A stretch of 64,000 nucleotides of DNA from contig NZ_OY764059.1 of assembly GCF_963668085.1 (NCBI RefSeq), forward strand, positions 1,922,001 to 1,986,000, written 5' to 3'. Below are positions 25,198 through 33,069 of this stretch, one piece after another (position 1 is the stretch's first letter; each line of letters begins with the position of its first letter). Made by a program: the position numbers and the translations under genes. Under the pieces are notes generated by a model. That model saw only the letters and a list, made by a program, of their open reading frames with translations. It did no database searches and had not been told where the DNA came from. This stretch comes from an uncultured Ilyobacter sp. GTDB lineage: Bacteria; Fusobacteriota; Fusobacteriia; Fusobacteriales; Fusobacteriaceae.

Positions 25198-26307
25198 ATG
25201 AAAATAAAGATGTATACGCAAAAACTCGTAGATTTAAAAGGATCCGATCTTCACCTTAAGGTAGGAATCAGACCTGTAGTCAGAGTAAATGGTGAGCTGG
25301 TTTATCTCGAAGGAGAAACTATAACAAAAGATTATATGGAAGAGTTGATAACTCCCCTCATGAACCCAAAGAGAGAAAAAGAACTAAAAGAGGAGCTTAC
25401 CACTGACTTTGCCTATGCAGTTCCAGGTCTTGCCAGATTCAGGGTAAATCTTTCCTACCAGAGAGGATCATATATGATGGTAATGAGAATGATAAATAAT
25501 GATTCTCCTGATATCGATGAACTCAATCTTCCAGCTTCTCTAAAGGATATCGTCGATACGAAAAATGGTCTTATTCTGGTAACTGGAGCCACAGGAAGTG
25601 GTAAGTCTACCACTGTTGCGGCTATGATAAACTTTATCAACAGCCACTATACCAAAAACATAATAACAATAGAAGACCCTATAGAATACCTTTTTAAAGA
25701 TCAAAGCTGTATCGTGGCACAAAAAGAGATCGGTTCAGACGTGGTATCCTTCGAATCTGCCCTAAAGTACGTATTGAGACAGGACCCAGATGTGATCTTT
25801 TTAGGGGAGCTTAGAGACAGGGAGACTATGGAAGCTGCCATAAAGGCATCTGAGACAGGACACCTTGTTATATCTACTCTTCATACAATCAATGCATATC
25901 AGACAATCTCTAGAATAATAGATTTCTTTCCAGAAGAGAGACATAAGCAGATCAGATATCAACTTTCTGAAAATATAAGAGGTATAATTTCTCAGAGACT
26001 GGTTCCTACTGTAGATGACAAAAGAAGAGCCGCCAACGAAGTTATGATAAACTCTCCTACTATAAGGGAGCTCATCTTAACAAGTGAGGGAACTGCTGAA
26101 ATACCAAAATATATTGCAGACGGAAAAGACAGTAACGGAATGCAGACCTTTGACCAGTCCCTTATTGAACTTTATAACGAAGGTGTCATCACATATGAAA
26201 CTGCCCTTAAATTTGCAACAGTTAAGAAGGATATTGAACTTTTGAGAAGAGGTGTAAGCTTCTCTTCCATGGCAGATATGTTCAATGAAATGGTTGAAGA
26301 AAACTAA
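25198..26307 (+). CDS. pilT: PilT/PilU-type retraction ATPase
   Basis: A 369-residue hexameric secretion-type ATPase. Motifs: Walker A GATGSGKS, the Asp box ITIEDPIEY, Walker B DPDVIFLGELRDRET and the His box TGHLVISTLHT. The C-terminal AIRE-like motif is changed, with residues NEVMINSPTIREL, still recognisably PilT. PilT disassembles type IV pili for retraction and twitching; no pilin or assembly genes are in the window, so it may serve a distant locus. The start is ATG 25198 after GGAGG; the TTG at 25186 overlaps the RBS. It sits between recG and proS. Confidence 0.93.
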   Translation: MKIKMYTQKLVDLKGSDLHLKVGIRPVVRVNGELVYLEGETITKDYMEELITPLMNPKREKELKEELTTDFAYAVPGLARFRVNLSYQRGSYMMVMRMINNDSPDIDELNLPASLKDIVDTKNGLILVTGATGSGKSTTVAAMINFINSHYTKNIITIEDPIEYLFKDQSCIVAQKEIGSDVVSFESALKYVLRQDPDVIFLGELRDRETMEAAIKASETGHLVISTLHTINAYQTISRIIDFFPEERHKQIRYQLSENIRGIISQRLVPTVDDKRRAANEVMINSPTIRELILTSEGTAEIPKYIADGKDSNGMQTFDQSLIELYNEGVITYETALKFATVKKDIELLRRGVSFSSMADMFNEMVEEN

Positions 26308-26387
26308 AAAATATAGTATACTGGCTAGGTTAAACTCAAGATTTATAAAGTGTTTTACATACATAATTTAGAAACGGAGGGAAGGGA

Positions 26388-28100
26388 ATGAAATTTAGCA
26401 ATCTTTACGTAAAGACGCTAAAAGAGACCCCTAAAGATGCAGAGGTAATCAGTCATAAATTAATGCTCAGAGCAGGAATGATAAAAAAACTAGCCAGTGG
26501 TGTTTATACTTACCTACCTTTAGGATATAAAGCGCTTAGAAAAGTTGAAAAAATTGTAAGAGAAGAGATGGAAAGAGCCGGATCACAGGAGATATTCATG
26601 CCGGTACTTCAGCCAGCTGAAATATGGCAGGAGTCAGGAAGATGGGATACCATGGGTCCTGAGATGATGAGAATAAAAGACAGACACGACAGGGAGTTTG
26701 TACTAGGGCCAACTCATGAAGAGGTTATAACTGATATTATAAGAAATGATATCTCTTCATATAAGTCCCTTCCTATGAACTTATATCAGATACAGACAAA
26801 ATTCAGAGATGAAAGAAGACCTAGATTTGGCCTAATGAGAAGCAGAGAGTTTTTGATGAAAGACGCCTATTCTTTCCATGGATCTGAAGAGTGTCTTGAT
26901 AATGAATTTGAAAATATGAAGGCTGCCTATACTAGGATATTTGAAAGGTGCGGACTGAAATTCAGGTCTGTAGAGGCAGATTCAGGGGCTATCGGTGGGT
27001 CTGGTTCTCAGGAATTCCATGTCCTAGCAGAATCTGGTGAAGATGAGATAATCTACTGTGACTCATGTGGATATGCTGCAAACCTTGAAAAAGCAGAAAG
27101 TATAGCTTTTATTCCTGAATACGAAAAAGAGTTATTGCAGGCAGAACTTCTAGATACTCCAAACATCTCAAAAATAGAGGATATCGCTGAACATCTAGGG
27201 ATTGAGACATCCCAGACTGTAAAGGCTATTATGTTTAAAGACCTTGGTTCTGAGAAGGTTTACATGGCCCTTATGAGAGGTGACTATGAAATAAATGAAG
27301 TCAAGCTGAAAAACTTACTTGATGCAACTGAATTGGTGATGCTTACAGACTCTGAACTTGAGGAGCTAAACCTCAAAAAGGGATATATGGGGCCATACAA
27401 TTTAGATGCTGATAATATTGTCATCGTAGCTGATGAAACTGTCACAAAGATAGTGAACCATACAGCAGGTGGAAATAAAATGGATACACACTATATAAAT
27501 GTAAACTATGGAAGAGATTACGAGGCTGATATCATAGGAGATATCAGAACTGTAAAAAAAGATGAGGGATGTCCTAGATGTTCTGGTACTTTAGGAAGTG
27601 CTAGAGGTATCGAAACTGGGCATGTATTCAAGCTAGGGACAAAATACTCAGAATCTATGAAAGCTACCTTCCTTGATGAAAATGGAAAAAGCAATGTGAT
27701 GATGATGGGTTGCTATGGTATAGGGGTCTCTAGGACAACGGCAGCAGCCATAGAGCAAAACTATGATGAAAACGGAATAATCTGGCCTTCGGCAATCGCT
27801 CCATATGTTGTAGATATAGTACCTGCAAATATGAAAAATAAAGACCAGGTTGCTCTTGGAGAGAAAGTCTATACTGAACTTCTTAATGCTGGAATAGACA
27901 CAGTGCTAGACGACAGAAATGAAAGACCTGGGTTTAAATTTAAAGATGCAGACCTTATAGGCTTCCCTTTCAAAGTTGTTTCTGGAAAACAGGCGGCAGA
28001 AGGTATCGTAGAAATTAAAATAAGAAAAACCGGTGAAACCCTTGATGTAAAAGCTGAAGAGGTAGTAACTACCATCAAAGAACTGATGGAAAAATACTAA
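26388..28100 (+). CDS. proS: Proline--tRNA ligase
   Basis: A 570-residue bacterial-type ProRS with the insertion (editing) domain. The class II core shows YLPLGYKALRKVEKIVREEM (motif 1), the motif 2 block QIQTKFRDERRPRFGLMRSREF, the INS domain (about 230-400), and motif 3 in GCYGIGVSRTTAAAIEQ; the anticodon-binding domain begins near PYVVDIVPAN. It charges tRNA-Pro and can clear Ala-tRNA-Pro. RBS GGAGGGAAGGG. No leader peptide or T-box is seen in the 80-base gap upstream. Confidence 0.97.
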   Translation: MKFSNLYVKTLKETPKDAEVISHKLMLRAGMIKKLASGVYTYLPLGYKALRKVEKIVREEMERAGSQEIFMPVLQPAEIWQESGRWDTMGPEMMRIKDRHDREFVLGPTHEEVITDIIRNDISSYKSLPMNLYQIQTKFRDERRPRFGLMRSREFLMKDAYSFHGSEECLDNEFENMKAAYTRIFERCGLKFRSVEADSGAIGGSGSQEFHVLAESGEDEIIYCDSCGYAANLEKAESIAFIPEYEKELLQAELLDTPNISKIEDIAEHLGIETSQTVKAIMFKDLGSEKVYMALMRGDYEINEVKLKNLLDATELVMLTDSELEELNLKKGYMGPYNLDADNIVIVADETVTKIVNHTAGGNKMDTHYINVNYGRDYEADIIGDIRTVKKDEGCPRCSGTLGSARGIETGHVFKLGTKYSESMKATFLDENGKSNVMMMGCYGIGVSRTTAAAIEQNYDENGIIWPSAIAPYVVDIVPANMKNKDQVALGEKVYTELLNAGIDTVLDDRNERPGFKFKDADLIGFPFKVVSGKQAAEGIVEIKIRKTGETLDVKAEEVVTTIKELMEKY

Positions 28101-28113
28101 TATAAAACAACAT

Positions 28114-28140
28114 GAGACGGTTCGAAGCCGTCTCTTTTTT
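28114..28140 (+). terminator. Terminator of proS
   Basis: GAGACGG-TTCGAAG-CCGTCTC followed by six T. Confidence 0.9.
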
Positions 28141-28212
28141 GATCCTTTATTTTTAGGATGTCTTTAGAAATTTTGCATAAAATTTTTTAGTTAGTCTTTA
28201 TTTTCATAATAT

Positions 28213-28250
28213 CAAAAAAAAATAAAAGACCTGTAAAATACAGGTCTTTT
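28213..28250 (-). terminator. Terminator of the YebC gene
   Basis: Minus strand AAAAGACCTGTA-TTT-TACAGGTCTTTT followed by A and a T run. Confidence 0.85.
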
Positions 28251-28257
28251 CTTAGAT

Positions 28258-29010
28258 TTAATCCATTATCTTTTCCATTATATCGTCTGAAATGTCAAAG
28301 TTCGAGTAAACGTCATCTACGTCATCTATATCTTCTAAGGCTTCATAAAGAGCAAAAACTTTTTTGGCTGTATCCTCGTCTGTTATCTCAACCTTGTTTT
28401 CAGGAATCATAGTTACCTCTGCTTCCTCATACTTATATCCAGCTTCTACAAGAGAATCTAAAACAGTCTGAAAATCTGCCGGGTCTGTGATAACTTCAAA
28501 AGTCTCGTCTTCAAGCTTTACATCCTCAGCACCTGCTTCTAGTGCAGTCATCATAAGCTCTTCTTCATCCACTCCCTCAGCAGGTATTTCTATAAGACCA
28601 TTTTTATTAAACATCCAGGCTACAGCCCCGTCTGATCCCAGATTACCTCCTCTTTTGGAAAAAGTGGATCTCACCGAAGATGCCGATCTGTTTTTGTTGT
28701 CTGTAACTACATCTACTATGAAGGCAGTCCCTGAAGGCCCGTACCCTTCATATCTTATCTCTACGTACTCAACCCCTTCAAGTTCCCCGGTACCTTTTTT
28801 TACAGCTCTTTCTATATTATCCTTAGGCATATTTCCTGCTCTTGCTTTTTCTAAAGCCAGTCTCAGTCTAGGATTGAAGTTTATATCTCCTCCACCTTCT
28901 TTTGCAGCTATCGTCAATTCTTTTCCAAGTTTTGTAAATAATTTGGCTCTTTTTTTGTCTTGAGCACCTTTTCTGTGCTTTATGTTCGACCATTTACTGT
29001 GTCCTGCCAC
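28258..29010 (-). CDS. yebC: YebC/PmpR family protein
   Basis: A 250-residue protein starting at GTG 29010: AGHSKWSNIKHRKGAQDKKR is the invariant N terminus, and GGGAGG lies seven bases upstream, while the in-frame TTG at 29025 overlaps the RBS. Further motifs: GGGDINFNPRLRLALEKARAGNMPKDNIERA and GYGPSGTAFIVDVVTDNKNR. Family members have been described as DNA-binding regulators and, more recently, as ribosome-associated factors that help translate proline-rich sequences. The adjacent proS is perhaps coincidental. Monocistronic. Confidence 0.95.
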   Translation of the reverse strand: MAGHSKWSNIKHRKGAQDKKRAKLFTKLGKELTIAAKEGGGDINFNPRLRLALEKARAGNMPKDNIERAVKKGTGELEGVEYVEIRYEGYGPSGTAFIVDVVTDNKNRSASSVRSTFSKRGGNLGSDGAVAWMFNKNGLIEIPAEGVDEEELMMTALEAGAEDVKLEDETFEVITDPADFQTVLDSLVEAGYKYEEAEVTMIPENKVEITDEDTAKKVFALYEALEDIDDVDDVYSNFDISDDIMEKIMD

Positions 29011-29047
29011 GATAATACCTCCCAATTTTATTTAAAATTCACTAAAT

Positions 29048-29076
29048 ATTTTATCACATCGTTTTTTATTTTTCAA
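29048..29076 (-). promoter_or_regulatory. Promoter of the YebC gene
   Basis: Minus strand TTGAAA (29076-29071), 17-base spacer, TAAAAT (29053-29048). Confidence 0.6.
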
Positions 29077-29165
29077 CTTAGCGAGAATTTATTTGGTTTT
29101 ATGACTATTTAAATTTTAATTTAATTTCTAACAGACAAAAAGTCCTGCCTAGGCAGGACAGAATT

Positions 29166-29753
29166 CTAAAGCTCAGTTTTTATCATTTTCAGATCATTCC
29201 AAAACTCCACAGCAGGTCTAGCTTTTTTACCATCTAGACCTCTCATACGTTTTACATATCCCGGGTCATAGGTGGGAATGACTTTTATATTTCCCTCCCA
29301 GTTGTATACCTTTCCCCTCACATCAGATATATTTGATTCCTCATTTAGAAGTACCGTTACAACTTCTGGACCTAGAGCCACTATTATTTTAGGTTTTATT
29401 AGGGCTATCTGCATATCTAGATACTCCCTCATAACCTCTTTTTCCTCTTCAGAAAGCTCTCTCCACCTCAGTATACACTTGGAAATATTTGTTATATAAT
29501 ATTTTTCAGGTGACAAGTCTGCCAGGTCACAAAGCTTTATAAAAAATTCTCCACTTGTCCCTGGAAGCACCCTCATATTTTCATCTTCAAAGAGGTCCGG
29601 GTCATCCCCTATAAACAAAATCTCACCCTTTGTGTTCCCTCCTCCTAAAAGGAGTTTTCTGTCTTTGACTCCGTCCAATTTTGGCATTTTCATTCCGCCT
29701 AGGTCAAACTTTAGCTCTTCCCACAACTCTCTAATCTCCAATTTCATCACCAC
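29166..29753 (-). CDS. Uracil-DNA glycosylase superfamily (family 4-like) protein, degenerate
   Basis: A 195-residue protein with the UDG fold order: GEILFIGDDPDLFEDE where family 4 has GEAPG-EED, then ITNISKCILRWR at the NVVKCRPP position, KPKIIVALGPEVVTVLL, and IPTYDPGYVKR at the HPSYLLR motif. Only one of the four cluster cysteines of family 4 is present and the catalytic-motif His is Asp. So it keeps the fold but probably not an Fe-S cluster or normal uracil excision. The GTG start at 29753 overlaps the stop of the upstream metallo-hydrolase gene by one base (TAGTG), implying coupled translation; an ATG two codons later is also possible. Confidence 0.7.
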   Translation of the reverse strand: MVMKLEIRELWEELKFDLGGMKMPKLDGVKDRKLLLGGGNTKGEILFIGDDPDLFEDENMRVLPGTSGEFFIKLCDLADLSPEKYYITNISKCILRWRELSEEEKEVMREYLDMQIALIKPKIIVALGPEVVTVLLNEESNISDVRGKVYNWEGNIKVIPTYDPGYVKRMRGLDGKKARPAVEFWNDLKMIKTEL

Positions 29754-30529
29754 TATACCTTAAATATATTTGTATTCTTTTCCTGATACGCTATCTCAAT
29801 CTCCACCTCTATACACTGCCTCTTAAGTTCCTCTCTCACAGTATTTATAGCCGTTTCATAGCTATTACTGTCCCGACTCACATGAGCGAGATAGACTTTT
29901 TCGAGTCCCGGATGATTTATATCCCCTATAAACTTTGCCGCATCTATATTTGACAGGTGTCCGTTCCTTCCCTTGACCCTAGCCTTAAGGTCCCATGGAT
30001 AAGAGCAGCTCATAAGCATCTGATAGTCATAGTTGCACTCGATCACCACTATGTTTACATCTCTAAAGTGTTCTCTAACTATATTATTTATATATCCTAT
30101 ATCTGTTGAGATAGCAAGTTTTTTCCCACGGCTGTTTTCTATCTTGAATCCTATGGTTCTCTCTGCATCATGCATCACATCAAAGGGAGTCACCCGAACA
30201 CTGTCTATCAACCTGAAGTCCCCGTCTATAAGCCTGAGGTTATTCTCTGAAATCTTACCTAGCTTTTCTGCACAAACCCTATAACTTTCAGAAGTAATAT
30301 ATATTGGAATGTTGTACTTTCTAGATAAGACCCCTGCTCCTAATATATGGTCTAAATGTTCATGGGTTATAAGCAAAGCCCCTAACTCCTCTATACTTTC
30401 TCCTATAAGTTCAAGCTTTTCTTTTATTTTCTTACCGCTAAAACCTGCATCTATTAAAAATTTAAATCCGTCAACTTCTAGAAAGGTAGCATTTCCAGAA
30501 CTACCGCTTCCCAGTATAGATATTTTCAT
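29753..30529 (-). CDS. YycJ/WalJ-type metallo-beta-lactamase fold hydrolase
   Basis: A 258-residue MBL-fold protein beginning MKISILGSGSSGNATFLEV, typical of the YycJ group. Metal ligands are in THEHLDHILG (HxHxDH), with further candidates at VMHDAERTIG, the Asp in STDIGYI, and the C-terminal His in YLAHVSRDSN. YycJ-type enzymes act as 5'-3' DNA exonucleases in mismatch repair in some Firmicutes. Pairing with a DNA-glycosylase-fold gene is consistent with DNA maintenance, but this is inference. ATG 30529 follows GAGGGG; upstream in-frame start at 30559 is rejected. Confidence 0.85.
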   Translation of the reverse strand: MKISILGSGSSGNATFLEVDGFKFLIDAGFSGKKIKEKLELIGESIEELGALLITHEHLDHILGAGVLSRKYNIPIYITSESYRVCAEKLGKISENNLRLIDGDFRLIDSVRVTPFDVMHDAERTIGFKIENSRGKKLAISTDIGYINNIVREHFRDVNIVVIECNYDYQMLMSCSYPWDLKARVKGRNGHLSNIDAAKFIGDINHPGLEKVYLAHVSRDSNSYETAINTVREELKRQCIEVEIEIAYQEKNTNIFKV

Positions 30530-30561
30530 ATGATTTTTCCCCTCTAAACTCCTACTCAAAA

Positions 30562-30592
30562 AATAAAAAAAGCAAGTAGGGTTACTACTTAC
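30562..30592 (-). terminator. Terminator downstream of the small gene at 30682-30888
   Basis: Minus strand GTAAGTAG-TAACC-CTACTTGC followed by seven T. It overlaps the start region of the promoter for the next genes, making a tight terminator-promoter junction. Confidence 0.75.
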
Positions 30593-30619
30593 TATATATT
30601 AAGATTTTTATTTTGTCAA
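30591..30619 (-). promoter_or_regulatory. Promoter of the metallo-hydrolase operon
   Basis: Minus strand TTGACA (30619-30614), 17-base spacer, TATAGT (30596-30591). Initiation would fall inside the terminator hairpin of the preceding gene. Confidence 0.65.
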
Positions 30620-30681
30620 ACTGTGAAACTCCAGAAAAATCAATCTCTGAAAGATACAGCATCCCCACTAGCACAATGAGT

Positions 30682-30888
30682 CTAACAGTAGTTATGGCTG
30701 CTCCTCCTGTTAAATATTTTTTCTAATGTCTTAAAAGTTTCATCAAGGTAGTGGGTTTTTAATCTTATTCTTTTATTTTCAAGGGAAAAGGTAACTATAA
30801 AGAGATCACCGTTTTTTTCAATATCACATTCTAAAATCATAGTGTTAAAAGATACCAGCCATTTTTCATTTTTAATTCTGATTTTCAA
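30682..30888 (-). CDS. Small hypothetical protein divergent from an S24 repressor gene
   Basis: About 68 residues if begun at TTG 30888, which follows GGTGGTGGG; GTG codons up to 30900 are alternatives. The product is basic with alternating beta-like segments (KWLVSFNTMILECDIEKNG) and an Arg-rich C terminus. I recognise no family. A near-perfect promoter (30932-30960) and a terminator (30562-30592) frame it, so it is probably a real gene. Sharing the control region of the repressor gene at 31059 suggests it may be repressed or partnered by that regulator. Confidence 0.55.
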   Translation of the reverse strand: MKIRIKNEKWLVSFNTMILECDIEKNGDLFIVTFSLENKRIRLKTHYLDETFKTLEKIFNRRSSHNYC

Positions 30889-30931
30889 AACACCCACCAC
30901 CTTAAAAAGTTATCTATATTTATATATAACT

Positions 30932-30960
30932 AGTATAACTATCTTATCTATGTTTGTCAA
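30932..30960 (-). promoter_or_regulatory. Promoter of the small gene, in the divergent region
   Basis: Minus strand TTGACA (30960-30955), exactly 17-base spacer, TATACT (30937-30932). This is close to the sigma-70 consensus. Confidence 0.75.
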
Positions 30961-30998
30961 TAGTTTTATGTTTTTTATCTCTAATTACAGATAAAAGC

Positions 30999-31027
30999 TT
31001 GAAAATAAACGGGAAAAATACTATACT
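30999..31027 (+). promoter_or_regulatory. Promoter of the S24 repressor gene
   Basis: TTGAAA (30999-31004), 17-base spacer, TATACT (31022-31027). The -10 box lies inside an inverted repeat. Confidence 0.7.
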
Positions 31028-31040
31028 TAACTATAAGTAT
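31023..31040. promoter_or_regulatory. Operator-like palindrome over the repressor promoter
   Basis: ATACTTA-ACTA-TAAGTAT, 7-bp arms with a 4-base spacer, covering the -10 box and the expected start site. A repressor with a helix-turn-helix bound here would block its own transcription. Confidence 0.55.
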
Positions 31041-31058
31041 GTATAAGGAGATGAGAAT

Positions 31059-31757
31059 ATGGATTTTAAAAAATTCCTTAAAGATAGAAGAAAAAGTCTA
31101 GGATACAGTCAGAATAAGTTTGCAAAGTCTATTGGAATTACTCAGTCCTATTTCAATACCATAGAAAGGGGAGAGGTAAAAAATCCCCCTAGCGAAGAAG
31201 TTTTAGACAAAATAGCAGAGGGACTTCAGCTAAATGAAACAGAGACTGAAACAATGAAATATCTCGCTGCCCTTGAAAGGACACCTGATATTATAATGAA
31301 GGAACTTTCAAAACTAAAAAAAGAGCTCTCTTCTGCAGATAGCTTTAAGGCAAACACCGACCTAAAAGAAAGTCTCCCTCTGACCAAGGGAATACCGGTA
31401 TATGAAAGAATTAGCGCAGGTATAGGGGCTATAAACGACGGAGAGGTGACAGACTACATCTCCATCCCAGGTATAAAAAATGCCCAGGAAGTCTTTGCTG
31501 TAAATGTATGGGGTGACTCTATGGAACCAAATATAAAAGACGGGTCTGTAATTATATGCAGAAAGGATGTAGAGATTAGAGACGGTGAGATTGGAGCTTT
31601 TTTATTGAATGATGAGGCATATGTGAAAAGAATAAAGGTGACCGAGCAGTATGTGGCCCTCATGAGTGACAATCCAAATTATCCCCCTATATTCATCGGA
31701 CCTGGAGAAAACCTCATTGCTGTTGGAAAAGTTATAAAAGTATTGAGTGATATATAA
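31059..31757 (+). CDS. LexA/cI-like transcriptional repressor (XRE HTH plus S24 peptidase)
   Basis: A 232-residue repressor. The N-terminal XRE helix-turn-helix (about 5-65) reads RRKSLGYSQNKFAKSIGITQSYFNTIERGE. The C-terminal S24 peptidase has an Ala-Gly cleavage site (ISAGIG), the nucleophile Ser in WGDSMEPN and the general-base Lys in EAYVKRIKV. Such proteins self-cleave when RecA filaments form, relieving repression after DNA damage. No phage genes are nearby, so a host regulator or a relic of an element are both possible. An operator-like palindrome covers its promoter. Confidence 0.9.
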   Translation: MDFKKFLKDRRKSLGYSQNKFAKSIGITQSYFNTIERGEVKNPPSEEVLDKIAEGLQLNETETETMKYLAALERTPDIIMKELSKLKKELSSADSFKANTDLKESLPLTKGIPVYERISAGIGAINDGEVTDYISIPGIKNAQEVFAVNVWGDSMEPNIKDGSVIICRKDVEIRDGEIGAFLLNDEAYVKRIKVTEQYVALMSDNPNYPPIFIGPGENLIAVGKVIKVLSDI

Positions 31758-31940
31758 AAAAACAGGTATTCAAAACCGGACTTACCTCCTAGGAGATAAT
31801 CATTCCAATCTTGAATACCTATTTTTGTTTGCTCGCTCTAGTAAAACATTTTGTGATTCAACTGCGAGTTTTTCAATAAAAATACAAAGTGTACCTTCAG
31901 AATACTGGCTCTCAGTTATCCCAGCTTGATCCCATTCCTA
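31757..31940 (-). ncRNA. Possible small RNA transcription unit on the minus strand
   Basis: A good minus-strand promoter (31947-31975) points into this stretch, and about 120-180 bases later a hairpin AGGTATTCAA/TTGAATACCT (31764-31820) is followed on that strand by seven T. Inside are a CTCGC/GCGAG hairpin and a CTCCTAGGAG palindrome, and a CAGTATTC segment that could pair with the terminator arm instead. The length (about 180 nt) suits a free-standing RNA. Against this, one frame (stop-free for 45 codons, starting EWDQAGITESQYSEG) looks coding but has no start, so a gene remnant is the alternative. Confidence 0.4.
31764..31828. terminator. Bidirectional terminator after the S24 repressor gene
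   Basis: AGGTATTCAA (31764-31773) pairs with TTGAATACCT (31811-31820) across a long loop with its own CTCCTAGGAG stem. T-rich tails exist in both directions. Confidence 0.65.
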
Positions 31941-31946
31941 ATAAAA

Positions 31947-31975
31947 AGACTATCATTTTAAATATATTTTGTCAA
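31947..31975 (-). promoter_or_regulatory. Minus-strand promoter facing the possible small RNA
   Basis: TTGACA (31975-31970), 17-base spacer, TAGTCT (31952-31947). No protein gene lies downstream on this strand before the terminator. Confidence 0.55.
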
Positions 31976-32009
31976 CAAGTAAGCTTATTTTTTAATTTAA
32001 AAAAACAAA

Positions 32010-32038
32010 TTGACTTTTAAGAATTTAGGAACTACAAT
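32010..32038 (+). promoter_or_regulatory. Promoter of the EamA transporter gene
   Basis: TTGACT (32010-32015), 17-base spacer, TACAAT (32033-32038). Confidence 0.65.
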
Positions 32039-32043
32039 GATTT

Positions 32044-32066
32044 GTGAACTTTATGTTCACTTTTTT
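32044..32066 (+). promoter_or_regulatory. Palindrome at the EamA transcription start (operator or terminator-like)
   Basis: GTGAAC-TTTAT-GTTCAC followed by six T. It would be a terminator if transcribed whole, but it lies at the expected start site, so an operator is more likely. Confidence 0.45.
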
Positions 32067-32100
32067 ATTTTAAAAATATAATCATTTCTAGGAGGATTTC

Positions 32101-33005
32101 ATGAATAAAAATCAAAAGAGTATTTTGTCAGACAGTGCTCTTCTTCTAGTTGCAATTATATGGGGGTCTGGATTCACAGCCACCCAGATGGCACTAGATG
32201 CAGGCTTTCTTCCCTTTACAACAATGACAATAAGATTCGGAATCGCTGCACTTTTAATGAGTGTAATATTTATAAAAAAACTAAAAAAGATAAATAAAAC
32301 AGATGTTGTAGCTGGCTTGGTAGTTGGTTTCTTTCTTTTTACAGCCTTCGCATCCCAGACCATAGGGCTTCAGTTTACCACACCTTCAAAAATGCCTTCC
32401 TCACCGCTACCAACGTGATTTTGGTTCCTTTTATTTACTGGTTTATGACCAAGAAAAAACCCGATGTCTTTTCGGTAGTAGCGGCTTTTATCTGTGTCTT
32501 CGGCATAGCTTTTATCTCCCTCGGAAAAGATCTGACTCTTGGGATAGGAGATTCCTTGTCTCTGCTATGTGCTCTTTTATTCGCTTTTCATATAAGTTCC
32601 ACAGGTTTTTATAGCCAGAAGGTGGATACCACTGTGCTTTCTGTTACCCAGATGTGGTTTGCAACTATTCTATCCCTTATAGGAACTTTTTTCACAGAAA
32701 CTCTGCCGTCTTCGGTTCCTCTAAATGGTATGTTGGCAGTGGTTTATATAGGAGTATTTGGCACCATGGTGGCTTTTTTTATACAGACCACAGCACAAAA
32801 ATATACAACACCTACAAAAACAGCTATCCTACTATCAACCGAGGCTCTTTTCGGAACTATCTTTTCCGTTATAATCTTAAAAGAGGTAATAACCCTTAAG
32901 ATGATAATAGGAGGGATCTCCATATTTTTAGCAATAATTACAGCTGAAACAAAATGGAGCTTCCTCTATAAAAGAAAGGCAAAAATTGTAAAATCAAATC
33001 TCTGA
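32101..33005 (+). pseudogene. EamA/DMT-family transporter gene interrupted by a frameshift
   Basis: Two frames together encode one ten-helix EamA permease of about 300 residues. Frame one (32101-32418) runs from MNKNQKSILSDSALLLVAIIWGSGFTATQM to TIGLQFTTPSK and then goes out of frame. Frame two (to 33005) resumes with NVILVPFIYWFMTKKKPD. Adding one A to the A5 run at 32388-32392 restores SKNAFLTATNVILVPF, the usual DMT sequence. So the gene is either a pseudogene or carries a sequencing indel. EamA proteins export or import small metabolites; the substrate is unknown. RBS TAGGAGG precedes the ATG. Confidence 0.8.
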
Positions 33006-33028
33006 AAATAAATATTCTTATAAAAAAT

Positions 33029-33063
33029 AAACAAGGCCTTCTTAAGTCTCTAGGCCTTGTTTA
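33029..33063 (-). terminator. Terminator between the EamA gene and the SPFH operon
   Basis: AAACAAGGCCT pairs with AGGCCTTGTTT; the better T tail (TTTATTTTTT) is on the minus strand, so it mainly ends the SPFH-protein gene. Confidence 0.75.
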
Positions 33064-33069
33064 AAAAAA

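Noticed and set aside
31059..31757. Prophage boundary marked by the S24 repressor
   Set aside because: Flanking genes are housekeeping and no integrase, structural phage genes or att repeats are seen.
31757..31940. 6S RNA or tmRNA
   Set aside because: The length suits 6S RNA, but the 5' and 3' ends do not pair into a long closing stem; no tRNA-like ends for tmRNA.
32654..32899. Third frame inside the EamA gene
   Set aside because: Lies wholly within the real transporter frame and shows no protein-like character.
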